DNA of 64,000 nucleotides from Escherichia boydii (GTDB lineage: Bacteria; Pseudomonadota; Gammaproteobacteria; Enterobacterales; Enterobacteriaceae). Below are positions 24,004 to 33,229 of the stretch, in pieces. The stretch spans positions 1,054,001 to 1,118,000 of the forward strand of contig CP169086.1 of the NCBI GenBank assembly GCA_041890495.1, written 5' to 3'. The notes under the pieces were generated by a model. That model worked only from the letters and a program-made list of their open reading frames with translations. It ran no database searches and was not told the origin of the DNA. Position 1 is the stretch's first letter. Every line of letters starts with the position of its first letter. The position numbers and the translations under genes were made by a program.

Positions 24004-27000
24004 CTAGTCGCTGGTCGATTTTTCCGCTTTTCCGGCCATTTGTGCCAGGAAGTCATAGCGTTTTTGCAAATCAGCTGCAGCATCTTTCCATAACTGTTCT
24101 GCCACTTCTGGCTGCTGCGAATTCAGCCGACGGAAACGTTGCTCGTGAAGTAACGTTTCTTCCAGTGCTTCTGACGGCGGGCGTGAATCCAAGGCCAGCG
24201 GCAGTTTGCCTTCATCGGCACGACGCGGATCAAAGCGATATAGCGGCCAGAAGCCGGTAGCTGTGAGTTGGCGCATCTGGTCGTGGCTGAGTGCCAGATC
24301 GTAACCATGCTCTTCACACGGGCTATAAGCAATGATCAGCGATGGCCCCGGATACGCTTCCGCTTCCTGAATCGCTTTCACCGTCTGGTTCAGCTGCGCG
24401 CCGAGAGAAATCTGCGCCACATAAACATGACCGTACATCATCATACTGACGCCAAGATCTTTACGCGCTTTACGTTTGCCGTGCTCGCCAAATTTAGTTA
24501 CTGCACCCAGCGGTGTCGCTTTCGACGCCTGACCACCGGTGTTGGAATAGCATTGCGTATCCAGCACCAGAATGTTGACGTTTTCCGTCAAACTCAATAC
24601 ATGATCCAGACCGCCAAAGCCGATATCGTAAGCCCAGCCATCACCACCAATCAGCCAGATTGATTTTTCCACCAGTGCATCTGCATCACGTAGCAGTTCA
24701 TGTGCTTCGGCAACATCGTTGAGTTGCTGGCGTAAAGCTGCAACCTGTTCACGACGAACCTCTGGCGTGGCGTCTGATTTCAACGCCGTCAGTAATTCCG
24801 CCGGGATTTTATCGGCAAATTGATCCAGCAGACGCAGCACGCGGACACGGTGTTGATCGACCGTCAGGCGGAAACCAAGGCCAAATTCGGCATTATCTTC
24901 AAATAGAGAGTTCGCCCATGCCGGCCCACGACCGTTGGCATCGGTGGTATACGGTGTAGAGGGCAGGTTACCGCCATAAATTGAAGAACAGCCAGTGGCG
25001 TTAGCGATCAACATCCGGTCGCCATAGAGCTGAGTCAGTAATTTAATATACGGCGTCTCGCCACAACCGGAGCAAGCACCTGAATATTCAAACAGCGGTG
25101 TAATCAGCTGCGATGTACGAATATCAATACGTTCCAGTTTGCTACGGTCGATTTCTGGCAGGTTGAGGAAGAAATCGTAATTGATTTTCTCTTCTTCGAC
25201 ATGTTCCAGGCGAGACATCATATTGATGGCTTTAATCTCTGGATTCTGACGGTCTTTCGCCGGGCAAACTTCGACGCACAGGTTACAACCGGTGCAATCT
25301 TCCGGTGCCACCTGCAAGACATATTTCTGCCCGCGCATATCACGCGATTTCACATCCAGCGAATGCAGGCTGGCAGGGGCGTTTTCCATCGCTTCAGGCG
25401 GCACCACTTTTGCGCGAATAGCTGAGTGTGGGCAAGCGGCAACGCAGTGGTTACATTGGGTACAGAGTTCCTCTTTCCAGATGGGGATCTCTTCGGCGAT
25501 ATTGCGTTTTTCCCAGCGCGTAGTGCCCATCGGCCAGGTGCCGTCTGGCGGCAGCGCCGAAACGGGGAGGGCGTCACCAAGCCCGGCGAGCATCGCAGCG
25601 GTTACGGTTTTCACGAAATCAGGGGCGGCATCGGAAACCACTGGCGGTCGATTGGCGCTGTGCGGATTTACCGGTTGCAACGGAACTTCTTCTACGGATT
25701 CACGCGCCAGCGCCAGAGCCTGCCAGTTGCGTTCCACCAGATCCTGGCCTTTGCTACTGTAACTTTTGGCAATCGCACCCTGCAATTCTGCGAGGGCGCT
25801 ATCGCCAGGCAGAATTTGCGTCAGATGGAAAAAAGCCATCTGCATGACGGTATTAATACGGGCCGCCAGGCCACATTCGCGGGCGATTTTCGCCGCGTTA
25901 ATCACATAGAAGCGCGCTTTTTTCTGGTTTAACACGGCCTGAACTTCTTGCGGCAAGCTCGACCACACTTCATCTGCGCTGTACGGCGTGTTGAGCAGGA
26001 AAATGCCGCCAGGTTTTAAACGCTCAGCCATCTGATATTTATCGATAAACTGCAACTGGTGGCAGCCAACAAAATCAGCCTGGGAAATGAGATAAGCGGA
26101 ACGAATCGGCTGTTCGCTCACTCGAAGGTGAGAAACCGTCAGGCCGCCCGCCTTTTTGGAGTCGTAAACAAAATAGCCCTGTGCGTACCACGGCGTGGAA
26201 TTACCGATAATCTTGATATTGTTTTTGGTCGCGGAAACGCTGCCATCACTACCAAGGCCATAAAACAAGGCTTCCAGTTTCGCCGAGTTTGGCAGGGTGT
26301 TTTCCGGCAACGGCAGTGACAGATTGGTCACATCATCGTAAATACCAACCGTAAAGCGCGCTTTCGGTTTAGCCGCGTTGAGCTCGGCAAATACCGCCAG
26401 TACACAGTCTGGGCCAAATTCTTTGGATGAAAGACCATAGCGCCCACCAATGACACGGGGCAGAGTTTCGCGCTCGCCATTATTAAAGGCTTCTGCCAGT
26501 GCGGTCATTACATCCAGATAGAGCGGTTCTGCCTGGGCACCGGGTTCTTTGGTTCTGTCCAGTACCGCCACGCTGCGTACGGATCCCGGCAGAGCTTGCA
26601 GTAAATGTTTAGCGGAGAAGGGGCGGTACAGGCGAACTTTCAGCACGCCAACTTTTTCGCCACGGGTTAGCAATTCATCAACCACTTCTTCACAGGTGCC
26701 AATGGCAGAGCCCATCAGGATAATCACCCGTTCCGCTTGCGGATGCCCGTAATATTCAAACGGCTGATACTGACGACCTGTCGCGGCAGAGAAATCATTC
26801 ATCGCCTGTTCAACATGGTCATAGACCGCGTTGTACCATGGGTTGGTGGCTTCGCGAGACTGGAAATAAGTGTCAGGATTGGCGGACGTACCGCGGATCA
26901 CCGGATGTTCCGGGTTGAGTGCCCGGGCGCGATGAGCATCAATTTCGACCTGCGGCATGAGATCAAGAATCGTGTCATCGGCCAGCGGGACAATTTTATT

Positions 27001-27528
27001 GATTTCGTGGGACGTGCGGAAACCATCAAAGAAATGAATAAATGGCACGCGGCTTTTCAGCGTCGCGATTTGCGAAATGAGAGCAAAGTCTTGCGCTTCC
27101 TGGACGTTTGCTGCACACAACATCGCGCAACCCGTCTGGCGCACCGCCATAACGTCGGAATGATCGCCAAAAATAGAGAGTGCATGTGTGGCAACGGTAC
27201 GTGCCGCTACATGCAGGACAAACGGTGTTAGTTCGCCTGCCAGTTTGTACAGCGTCGGGATCATCAGCAGCAAACCCTGCGATGACGTAAACGATGTTGA
27301 AAGGGCACCCGTCTGCAAAGCGCCATGCACGGTAGCGATAGCACCCGCTTCCGACTGCATTTCAACCACGCGTGGTGTGTCTCCCCAAACGTTCTTTAAG
27401 CCGTTTCCGGCCCAGGCATCAGCCTGTTCTGCCATCGTGGAACTGGGGGTAATAGGGTAGATGGCGATAACTTCACTGGTGCGAAATGCGACCGAAGCAA
27501 CCGCGCCATTACCGTCAATAGTAATCAT
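24004..27528 (-). CDS. nifJ: Pyruvate:flavodoxin/ferredoxin oxidoreductase (YdbK)
   Basis: Thiamine-diphosphate and [4Fe-4S] enzyme that oxidatively decarboxylates pyruvate to acetyl-CoA, passing electrons to flavodoxin or ferredoxin; E. coli YdbK is linked to oxidative-stress resistance. It is 1174 residues, the E. coli length. Visible are the N-terminal TPITPSS-type pyrimidine-binding region, two ferredoxin-type clusters (CTQCNHCVAACP near 688 and CTGCNLCVEVCP near 743), the CSGCGETPY cluster ligands near 817, and the TPP pocket GGDGWAYDIGFGG. From memory it is almost identical to E. coli YdbK apart from a few residues, including the last four. This is much closer than its neighbours ompN and hslJ. 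Confidence 0.96.
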   Translation of the reverse strand: MITIDGNGAVASVAFRTSEVIAIYPITPSSTMAEQADAWAGNGLKNVWGDTPRVVEMQSEAGAIATVHGALQTGALSTSFTSSQGLLLMIPTLYKLAGELTPFVLHVAARTVATHALSIFGDHSDVMAVRQTGCAMLCAANVQEAQDFALISQIATLKSRVPFIHFFDGFRTSHEINKIVPLADDTILDLMPQVEIDAHRARALNPEHPVIRGTSANPDTYFQSREATNPWYNAVYDHVEQAMNDFSAATGRQYQPFEYYGHPQAERVIILMGSAIGTCEEVVDELLTRGEKVGVLKVRLYRPFSAKHLLQALPGSVRSVAVLDRTKEPGAQAEPLYLDVMTALAEAFNNGERETLPRVIGGRYGLSSKEFGPDCVLAVFAELNAAKPKARFTVGIYDDVTNLSLPLPENTLPNSAKLEALFYGLGSDGSVSATKNNIKIIGNSTPWYAQGYFVYDSKKAGGLTVSHLRVSEQPIRSAYLISQADFVGCHQLQFIDKYQMAERLKPGGIFLLNTPYSADEVWSSLPQEVQAVLNQKKARFYVINAAKIARECGLAARINTVMQMAFFHLTQILPGDSALAELQGAIAKSYSSKGQDLVERNWQALALARESVEEVPLQPVNPHSANRPPVVSDAAPDFVKTVTAAMLAGLGDALPVSALPPDGTWPMGTTRWEKRNIAEEIPIWKEELCTQCNHCVAACPHSAIRAKVVPPEAMENAPASLHSLDVKSRDMRGQKYVLQVAPEDCTGCNLCVEVCPAKDRQNPEIKAINMMSRLEHVEEEKINYDFFLNLPEIDRSKLERIDIRTSQLITPLFEYSGACSGCGETPYIKLLTQLYGDRMLIANATGCSSIYGGNLPSTPYTTDANGRGPAWANSLFEDNAEFGLGFRLTVDQHRVRVLRLLDQFADKIPAELLTALKSDATPEVRREQVAALRQQLNDVAEAHELLRDADALVEKSIWLIGGDGWAYDIGFGGLDHVLSLTENVNILVLDTQCYSNTGGQASKATPLGAVTKFGEHGKRKARKDLGVSMMMYGHVYVAQISLGAQLNQTVKAIQEAEAYPGPSLIIAYSPCEEHGYDLALSHDQMRQLTATGFWPLYRFDPRRADEGKLPLALDSRPPSEALEETLLHEQRFRRLNSQQPEVAEQLWKDAAADLQKRYDFLAQMAGKAEKSTSD

Positions 27529-27796
27529 ATGACACCCTTACATTGCGCAAAAAATAGGGGTCTGTATTACGGCAACAAACCCTGAATATTATCTGTGTAT
27601 TCTAGCAAATGGGGGATTTTACGATTTTCGCTTTTGTGTCCTCGGTATTCTCGCCATCAATGAGTAGATCAAACTTTTGGCAAAAAAATTGCGAGAAATT
27701 GTTTCTGGAGCGCATAAATACGCACTTTCACTCTCGACGACACGGGATGTGATGCCTATTATGCATAGGTTTCGCATTATTCATGGGGGAGAGAGC

Positions 27797-28063
27797 ATGC
27801 GCTCAGCATTTTGGGTAGGGTGTGCCGCATTATTGTTGTCGGCATGTAGCAGTGAGCCAGTCCAGCAGGCAACGGCAGCCCACGTGGCGCCGGGAATGAA
27901 GGCGGCGATGTCCAGCTCTGGTCAGGCCAACTGCGCCATGATTGGCGGTTCGCTGTCTGTCGCCCGCCAGCTTGATGGTTCTGCTATTGGGATGTGCGCC
28001 TTGCCAAACGGCAAACGCTGTAGTGAACAGTCGCTTGCCGTCGGAAGCTGCGGTAACTACTGA
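27797..28063 (+). CDS. ydbJ: DUF333 lipoprotein YdbJ
   Basis: An 88-residue lipoprotein. Signal sequence MRSAFWVGCAALLLSAC ends in the lipobox LSAC. The mature part holds the DUF333 hemolysin-like motif ANCAMIGGSLSVAR...GMCALPNGKRCSEQ with paired cysteines. The ATG at 27797 follows GGGAGAGA and matches the E. coli YdbJ start; an ORF extends further upstream without support. Its stop abuts the convergent hslJ stop. Same neighbours as in E. coli (nifJ and hslJ). Function unknown. Confidence 0.9.
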   Translation: MRSAFWVGCAALLLSACSSEPVQQATAAHVAPGMKAAMSSSGQANCAMIGGSLSVARQLDGSAIGMCALPNGKRCSEQSLAVGSCGNY

Positions 28064-28501
28064 TTATTCTGCACGCTTAAACATCAGCGTTTTATCGGCT
28101 GTCGCCAGCGTTAACTGGTCCTCAGTCAGGTCGACCTGCGCCCCTGTGCGCAGCATGTCGCCGATGGCCCGATCCAGCTCATTCAGCTGCGGTTCAGTAC
28201 AGAGCTTGCGCGTCATGGCCAGCGTTTTCACCTTAAGCTCGCCTTCGGACAATTTCCCCTGTCCGTTGAAGCGGTTACACATCTGGCCAGAAACGCTGAT
28301 GTTATTCACCAGGCTGATATCAGGCAGGGCACTAAAACTGATCTCAGGTTGCGTAGTCGCGGTCTTAACGGCCTTACCGTTCACATTTTCAAGCACAAAG
28401 CGGTGGCTTTTAAGCTGCTCCGGCTGTACGGAGGCTTTACCCGGATTAACACACCCGGAAAGGACAAGACTGATAACACTTAACGCAATGAGCTTTTTCA
28501 T
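28064..28501 (-). CDS. hslJ: Heat-shock lipoprotein HslJ (META domain)
   Basis: META-domain outer-membrane lipoprotein of 145 residues. The signal peptide MKKLIALSVISLVLSGC ends in lipobox LSGC. The META core reads as SGQMCNRFNGQGKLSEGELKV...AMTRKLC. In E. coli HslJ is heat-shock induced and affects novobiocin resistance. The start at 28501 was chosen because it begins the signal peptide; an in-frame ATG four codons earlier is also possible. It is more diverged from E. coli than nifJ. Confidence 0.92.
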   Translation of the reverse strand: MKKLIALSVISLVLSGCVNPGKASVQPEQLKSHRFVLENVNGKAVKTATTQPEISFSALPDISLVNNISVSGQMCNRFNGQGKLSEGELKVKTLAMTRKLCTEPQLNELDRAIGDMLRTGAQVDLTEDQLTLATADKTLMFKRAE

Positions 28502-28629
28502 TTTTCTTCTCAAACTATAAACACTGTGAATCTTTTTCCAGTGTAACGATACTCTGCCGTGCGTTAATGGGGTTTATCTGAAAGTGCGGGGAGAGGTCCC
28601 GGGCAACGCTGCCGTTGCCCGGGATGAAG

Positions 28630-28758
28630 TTAATGCGATTTAAATCCTGCCGCTGTCATTAGCATACGGAAGAGCATACTGACCGCAGCCAGCGCCAGTA
28701 CGCTGCCGCCCCAGATAATGACCAGCCACAGTATTCTTTTCCAGACCGGTTGTTGCAT
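28630..28758 (-). CDS. Small third subunit of bd-type oxidase (DUF2474)
   Basis: A 42-residue single-helix membrane protein (MQQPVWKRILWLVIIWGG...). Its ATG overlaps the cioB stop, implying translational coupling. DUF2474 miniproteins accompany cyanide-insensitive oxidases as CydX accompanies CydAB, and are thought to stabilise the haem-bearing complex. The family assignment comes from size, helix and position. Confidence 0.75.
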   Translation of the reverse strand: MQQPVWKRILWLVIIWGGSVLALAAVSMLFRMLMTAAGFKSH

Positions 28759-29768
28759 CAGTGATAACCCTCCCCATGCTGAACTTTGCCGCGAAACACG
28801 TAGTAGCTCCAGAAGGTGTAGACTAGAATAACGGGAATGATCAACAGCGCGCCCACCAGCATAAAGCCCTGGCTTTGCGTCGGTGCGGCCGCCTGCCACA
28901 GGGTGATCGACGGTGGAATAATATGCGGCCAGATGCTGATCCCAAGCCCGCTAAAGCCGAGGAAGATCAGCCCCAGCGTCAGGATAAACGGACGGGTATG
29001 GCTGGCTGGGTTATTCAGGCAGCGCCACTGGTACAGGCTAAACATCACCACCAGCGCCGGGACGGGCAGCAGATAAAACAGATTCGGCAGCGTAAACCAG
29101 CGCGCGGCGATGGCCGGTTGCGCCAGCGGCGTCCAGAGGCTAATGGCGGCAATAAACGCCAGCAGCACGATTAACAGCGTTTTCGACACCTCACGCATCC
29201 GCTGCTGCAGCGCGTTTTCGCTTTTCATCACCAGCCAGGTCGAGCCTAACAGCGCATAAGCCACCACCAGGCCCGCGCCGCAAAACAGGTTAAACGCGGT
29301 AAACCAGTCAAAGGGGCCGCCGGTATAGGCCCGACCGGTGACGGTAAATCCGTTAATGACGGCGCCCACCGTCACGCCCTGGGTAAACGTCGCCAGAATG
29401 GAACCGCCTATAAACGCCTTATCCCAGAAGGGGCGGTGGGCCGGAGTGGCCTTAAAGCGAAACTCAAATGCTACCCCGCGGAAAATTAGTCCGATCAGCA
29501 TTAAGGTCAGCGGAATGGTGAGAGCATCAACGATCACCGCATACGCCAGCGGGAATGCGCCAAACAGGGCGGCACCGCCCAGCACCAGCCAGGTTTCATT
29601 CCCGTCCCAGACCGGCGCGACGCTGTTGACCATCACGTCGCGATCGTCGGCGTTCTGCGTGGCCGGGAAAAGAATACCGATTCCCAGATCAAAACCGTCC
29701 ATCACGATATACATCAGCGTGGCAAAGACGATTATGACAAACCAGATAATGGAAAGATCGATCCCCAT
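28758..29768 (-). CDS. cioB: Cyanide-insensitive quinol oxidase subunit II (CioB/CydB family)
   Basis: A 336-residue membrane protein with about eight or nine helices and the CydB-type N-terminal segment DGFDLGIG and NSVAPVWDGNETWLV. The length and sequence fit the CioB branch rather than E. coli CydB or AppB. Pairs with subunit I to reduce oxygen to water with ubiquinol as donor. It overlaps cioA by one base (TAATG) and the small subunit by one base, a tight operon. Confidence 0.9.
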   Translation of the reverse strand: MGIDLSIIWFVIIVFATLMYIVMDGFDLGIGILFPATQNADDRDVMVNSVAPVWDGNETWLVLGGAALFGAFPLAYAVIVDALTIPLTLMLIGLIFRGVAFEFRFKATPAHRPFWDKAFIGGSILATFTQGVTVGAVINGFTVTGRAYTGGPFDWFTAFNLFCGAGLVVAYALLGSTWLVMKSENALQQRMREVSKTLLIVLLAFIAAISLWTPLAQPAIAARWFTLPNLFYLLPVPALVVMFSLYQWRCLNNPASHTRPFILTLGLIFLGFSGLGISIWPHIIPPSITLWQAAAPTQSQGFMLVGALLIIPVILVYTFWSYYVFRGKVQHGEGYH

Positions 29769-31168
29769 TATGGCTGCTCCTTATGTTCAGTTGTGACGGC
29801 AGAAAGCGGGCGCGCCGGACGTCCGTCGGACTCGGTGGCGAAAGACTCATGCGGCTGCGGACCTTTTCGGATCAGGCGCACCATATAGCTGTAACCCACG
29901 CCGAATACCGAGGTATAGACGACGAAGAAGGCCAGCAGGCTCACGCTCATATGTAAATCGCCATGGGCAGAAACCGCATCCTTCGTTCGCTGGAGCCCAT
30001 AGACCACCCACGGCTGGCGGCCCACTTCGGTGGTGATCCACCCGGCCAGAATGGCAATCAGCCCGGTTGGCCCCATCAGCAGCGCAAACCAAAGGAAAGG
30101 GCGCGACGAATAAACGCGTTTTTTGTAGCGCAGCCAGAGTGCCGTCACCCCAAGCAGCAGCATCAGCATGCCCAGGCCCGCCATGATGCGGAACGACCAG
30201 AAAACGATGGTGGAGTTCGGACGGTCTTCCTTTGGAAACTCTTTCAGCGCCGGAACCTGTTTATCCAGGCTGTGCGTCAGGATAAGACTCCCCAGCGCCG
30301 GGATCTCCAGCCCAAAGCGGGTGCGCTCTTGTTCCATATCCGGCCAGCCAAACAGCAGCAGCGGGGTAGGCTCACCCGGCGGGTTCTCCCAGTGGCCTTC
30401 AATGGCGGCAATCTTAGCGGGCTGGTGCTTTAAAGTGTTTAACCCGTGCATATCGCCAACCATGGCCTGGATGGGGGCGACAATTAGCGTCATCCACAGC
30501 GCCATCGAAAACATCGCCCGAATAGCGGGAGTATTATTCCCGCGCAGCAGGTGCCATGCCGCGGATGCGCCCACAAACAGGGCGCTGCTCAGGAACGCGG
30601 CTATTGACATATGCAGCAGGCGGTAAGGGAAGGAGGGGTTAAACACCACCGCGAACCAGTCCACCGGTACCACCTGACCGTTGACGATCTCATAACCCTG
30701 CGGGGTCTGCATCCAGCTGTTTGAAGAGAGGATCCAGAAGGTAGAGATAATGGTGCCCAGCGCCACCATGCAGGTAGCGAAAAAGTGCAGCCCAGGCCCG
30801 ACTTTGTTCCAGCCGAACAGCATTACGCCGAGGAACCCGGCTTCGAGGAAGAAGGCGGTAAGCACTTCATAGGTCAGCAGCGGGCCGGTAATACTGCCCG
30901 CAAACTGCGAAAAGCCGCTCCAGTTGGTGCCAAACTGGTAGGCCATCACCAGCCCGGATACCACGCCCATGCCAAAGTTAACGGCAAAAATCTTCGACCA
31001 GAAATGGTACAGCGAGCGCCAGACCGGATTTTTTGTTTTCAGCCACAGCCCTTCGAGCACGGCAAGGTAGCTTGCGAGACCAATGGTAATGGCCGGGAAA
31101 ATAATGTGAAAGGATACGGTAAAGGCAAACTGTATCCGTGCAAGGTGAAAAGCATCCAAACCAAACAT
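29768..31168 (-). CDS. cioA: Cyanide-insensitive quinol oxidase subunit I (CioA/CydA family)
   Basis: A 466-residue subunit I of a bd-type oxidase. Haem ligand regions are visible: His near 21 in FHIIFPAITIGL (haem b595), His near 186 in RLLHMSIAAF (haem b558), and the conserved GWITTEVGRQPW. The Q-loop between helices 6 and 7 is short, the mark of the CioA branch, which lacks the long insert of E. coli CydA. It is the first gene of the oxidase operon. The prophage integrase ends only 155 bases upstream of its start, so the native promoter region may have been changed by integration. Confidence 0.92.
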   Translation of the reverse strand: MFGLDAFHLARIQFAFTVSFHIIFPAITIGLASYLAVLEGLWLKTKNPVWRSLYHFWSKIFAVNFGMGVVSGLVMAYQFGTNWSGFSQFAGSITGPLLTYEVLTAFFLEAGFLGVMLFGWNKVGPGLHFFATCMVALGTIISTFWILSSNSWMQTPQGYEIVNGQVVPVDWFAVVFNPSFPYRLLHMSIAAFLSSALFVGASAAWHLLRGNNTPAIRAMFSMALWMTLIVAPIQAMVGDMHGLNTLKHQPAKIAAIEGHWENPPGEPTPLLLFGWPDMEQERTRFGLEIPALGSLILTHSLDKQVPALKEFPKEDRPNSTIVFWSFRIMAGLGMLMLLLGVTALWLRYKKRVYSSRPFLWFALLMGPTGLIAILAGWITTEVGRQPWVVYGLQRTKDAVSAHGDLHMSVSLLAFFVVYTSVFGVGYSYMVRLIRKGPQPHESFATESDGRPARPLSAVTTEHKEQP

Positions 31169-31277
31169 GCAAAACTCCGCGATGTAATTATGTCGATGCC
31201 ATTCTAAGCCGCGCCAGCTCTGGGTTGCAGAAACAGACCTGACCTATTTACCTATAACAGTTTGCCCACCGTAAAAG

Positions 31278-31312
31278 CTCTTCCCCAAAATCCCCCCAAA
31301 ACTCTTCCCCAA
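31278..31312. repeat. Possible integrase arm-type sites at the prophage left end
   Basis: The 11-base direct repeat CTCTTCCCCAA occurs at 31278-31288 and 31302-31312, 24 bases apart, immediately outside the integrase stop. Lambdoid integrases bind short direct repeats in this location. No core-type crossover site could be fixed. Confidence 0.45.
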
Positions 31313-31322
31313 TACTGCTCAC

Positions 31323-32465
31323 TTACTGAGCGGCAATAAACGTCCATCCATCGTCGCGCTCATCGTGGTACATTTCCGTCATCGCTGCAGATTTGTGCCC
31401 CAAAAGTTGCTGAGTATCGACCCCCTGTTTTTCGTATAAACGTTCCGACAAAGAGCGTTGCTCATGAAATGACGTTGGAGTTTTACCCTCTGGCGGAACA
31501 ATGCCAACATGGTCACGGCAACGCGCAAACATGGTGCTCGCCGTGGCTTTGTTGATAGGATCGCCGGACCTGTATTTCTTCGTTGTTCTGACATGATGGA
31601 CAAGGTAGGCACTCAGTGCATTATCCCGGCATCTATCAACGACTTCTCCCAGTGACAGGCCAATTGCCTCGCAACGAAGCGAAAGGGGAAGGGCGAGCTT
31701 AGCGCCAGTTTTACCCTGTTCAACGTATAAATACCCGTCCTTGATGTCCTTAAATTTCATCTTCAGAATATCTGATAAGCGCTGCGCGGTGACGATTGCC
31801 AGCAACAGCGCATTAATGGCCCAGGGCGATTCATTCTTTTTCGCATGCTCGAATATCATCAGCCAGTCTTCCAGCTTCAGCCGCGCCCGGGTGACCTTTA
31901 TTTGAGGTTTGCGTGTTGCCATGACCGGATTGAATCCAGGAGGTACTTCTCCCGCAAACTGAGCCTCTTTGAATATATCGACCCAATCCGCTCTGATGTT
32001 CTTGGCTTGGCTGAATTTACCCTGATCAATAAACTCCTCAAGAATGGCGGCCATCTCGCGCGATCCTACTTCCTTAAGAGGCGTATTAGCCACCCGGTCA
32101 CAGAGGAGGTTAGCGGCGCGTTTGCGGCCCTCGACTGTTGACCGGGATAGCTCTCCTTTCTGGAGTTTTTTATCCAACAACGTGAGGTATTTTTCCACCC
32201 AATCTTTAAATCGAACGTCCACCCCGTTGCCGGCACGCTTCTTTTTAGCAAGATCGATAAGGGCAAAACTCTGTTCCACCTGCTGAGAAGCGAATAGGCG
32301 ATTCAATTCCATAGCGGCGGCCCTCGCGGTATCTTCACAGGTACCAAAACTTTGCCATGTTTGGGTAAAAGGATCCTTGTACTGCCAGTAAACTTTGTTA
32401 TTTCGCTTATCGAGTTTCACGTAAAGGTTCTCGATATCGATATTGTGCTTACGAGGTGCGCCCAT
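31323..32465 (-). CDS. Prophage tyrosine integrase
   Basis: A 380-residue tyrosine recombinase. An N-terminal arm-binding domain (MGAPRKHNIDIENLYVKLDK) is followed by a core-binding region (about 85-180). The catalytic domain has all residues: Arg229 in TAQRLSD, Lys252, His334 and Arg337 in SFHEQRSL, His357 in LLGHKS and the nucleophile Tyr366 in TEMYHDER. Lies at the prophage left end, reading toward the host cioA gene, and overlaps xis by 17 bases. Confidence 0.95.
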   Translation of the reverse strand: MGAPRKHNIDIENLYVKLDKRNNKVYWQYKDPFTQTWQSFGTCEDTARAAAMELNRLFASQQVEQSFALIDLAKKKRAGNGVDVRFKDWVEKYLTLLDKKLQKGELSRSTVEGRKRAANLLCDRVANTPLKEVGSREMAAILEEFIDQGKFSQAKNIRADWVDIFKEAQFAGEVPPGFNPVMATRKPQIKVTRARLKLEDWLMIFEHAKKNESPWAINALLLAIVTAQRLSDILKMKFKDIKDGYLYVEQGKTGAKLALPLSLRCEAIGLSLGEVVDRCRDNALSAYLVHHVRTTKKYRSGDPINKATASTMFARCRDHVGIVPPEGKTPTSFHEQRSLSERLYEKQGVDTQQLLGHKSAAMTEMYHDERDDGWTFIAAQ

Positions 32466-32703
32466 TGATCACTTTCTCCACGAGGTTTTTCGCCGCTTCA
32501 GGGAGATTCTGAGAAATTTTGGGTTTACCTACACTGCCAATAAAAATGGCATCCTCATCAACAACCCAGCGTTTCCCGTCTTTTGTAGCTGGAGGGAAAA
32601 TCTGACCTGTTTTCGCCAGATAATTAAGCCGGGATTGTTTCTGTGGGTAGTCGAATCCGTTTGGTCCGATAGCCCAATCCTGAAGTAAAACTTTTTTGGT
32701 CAT
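32449..32703 (-). CDS. Excisionase (Xis-like)
   Basis: An 84-residue basic protein with a winged-helix recognition pattern: VLLQDWA then IFPPATKDGKRWVVDEDA, which matches the IFPPPVKDGREY region of lambda Xis. It acts as the directionality factor for integrase. Overlaps int, as usual for int-xis pairs. The ATG follows GAGGTGACTC. Confidence 0.82.
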   Translation of the reverse strand: MTKKVLLQDWAIGPNGFDYPQKQSRLNYLAKTGQIFPPATKDGKRWVVDEDAIFIGSVGKPKISQNLPEAAKNLVEKVINGRTS

Positions 32704-32756
32704 GAGTCACCTCATACCCGGCCTGCAGGATAGCGCTGACCGGGGATCACAACTGA

Positions 32757-33197
32757 TTATCGAAATTCACTTAACTTGAACAGCCCGGCACCGGGTTTAA
32801 AGCGCAGCATATTGCGGCAGTGATTACGCCGCTGGGCGACTAGGCCGACACCAATAGACGTGCTTTGCATGCCTGCTAGCTTAGCCAGTTGGGTAAGAGC
32901 GCGGCGCCATAGTCCCCGGCGTTCCAGTTCGCTGATCTCTGCTTCGAGCCTGGCGACATCTTCCGTTGATGCGGTCTGAACATAAGGGGCGGTTTCCGGT
33001 ACCGGTTCGTAATCGTGAGCAGTGGAATAAAGGCTGACATGTCCGACTTTCTCCCTGATCACTTTACCTTCACTGACAAGTTTGCTGAGGGTGCTGCTGC
33101 ACTGGCTGTTATCGGTCGCTGCAGCATCAGCAATAACGGAAATAATCGAGCGTGGGTTGCGGTATAGAAAATTGGTGATCTTGTCTTTTCTGGTCAT
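32757..33197 (-). CDS. Putative PerC-like transcriptional regulator
   Basis: A 146-residue protein. The first ~60 residues look like a winged helix-turn-helix (RSIISVIADAAAT...STLSKLVSEGKVIREKVGHVSLYS). The C-terminal part (ELERRGLWRRALTQLAKLA then AQRRNHCRNML) resembles the PerC family found on prophages of enteric bacteria, where members activate host virulence or regulatory genes. The assignment to PerC rests on pattern memory and is moderate. Confidence 0.6.
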   Translation of the reverse strand: MTRKDKITNFLYRNPRSIISVIADAAATDNSQCSSTLSKLVSEGKVIREKVGHVSLYSTAHDYEPVPETAPYVQTASTEDVARLEAEISELERRGLWRRALTQLAKLAGMQSTSIGVGLVAQRRNHCRNMLRFKPGAGLFKLSEFR

Positions 33198-33229
33198 AGT
33201 TAAATGCGGCCACGCAGGGCCGCCCTCAG

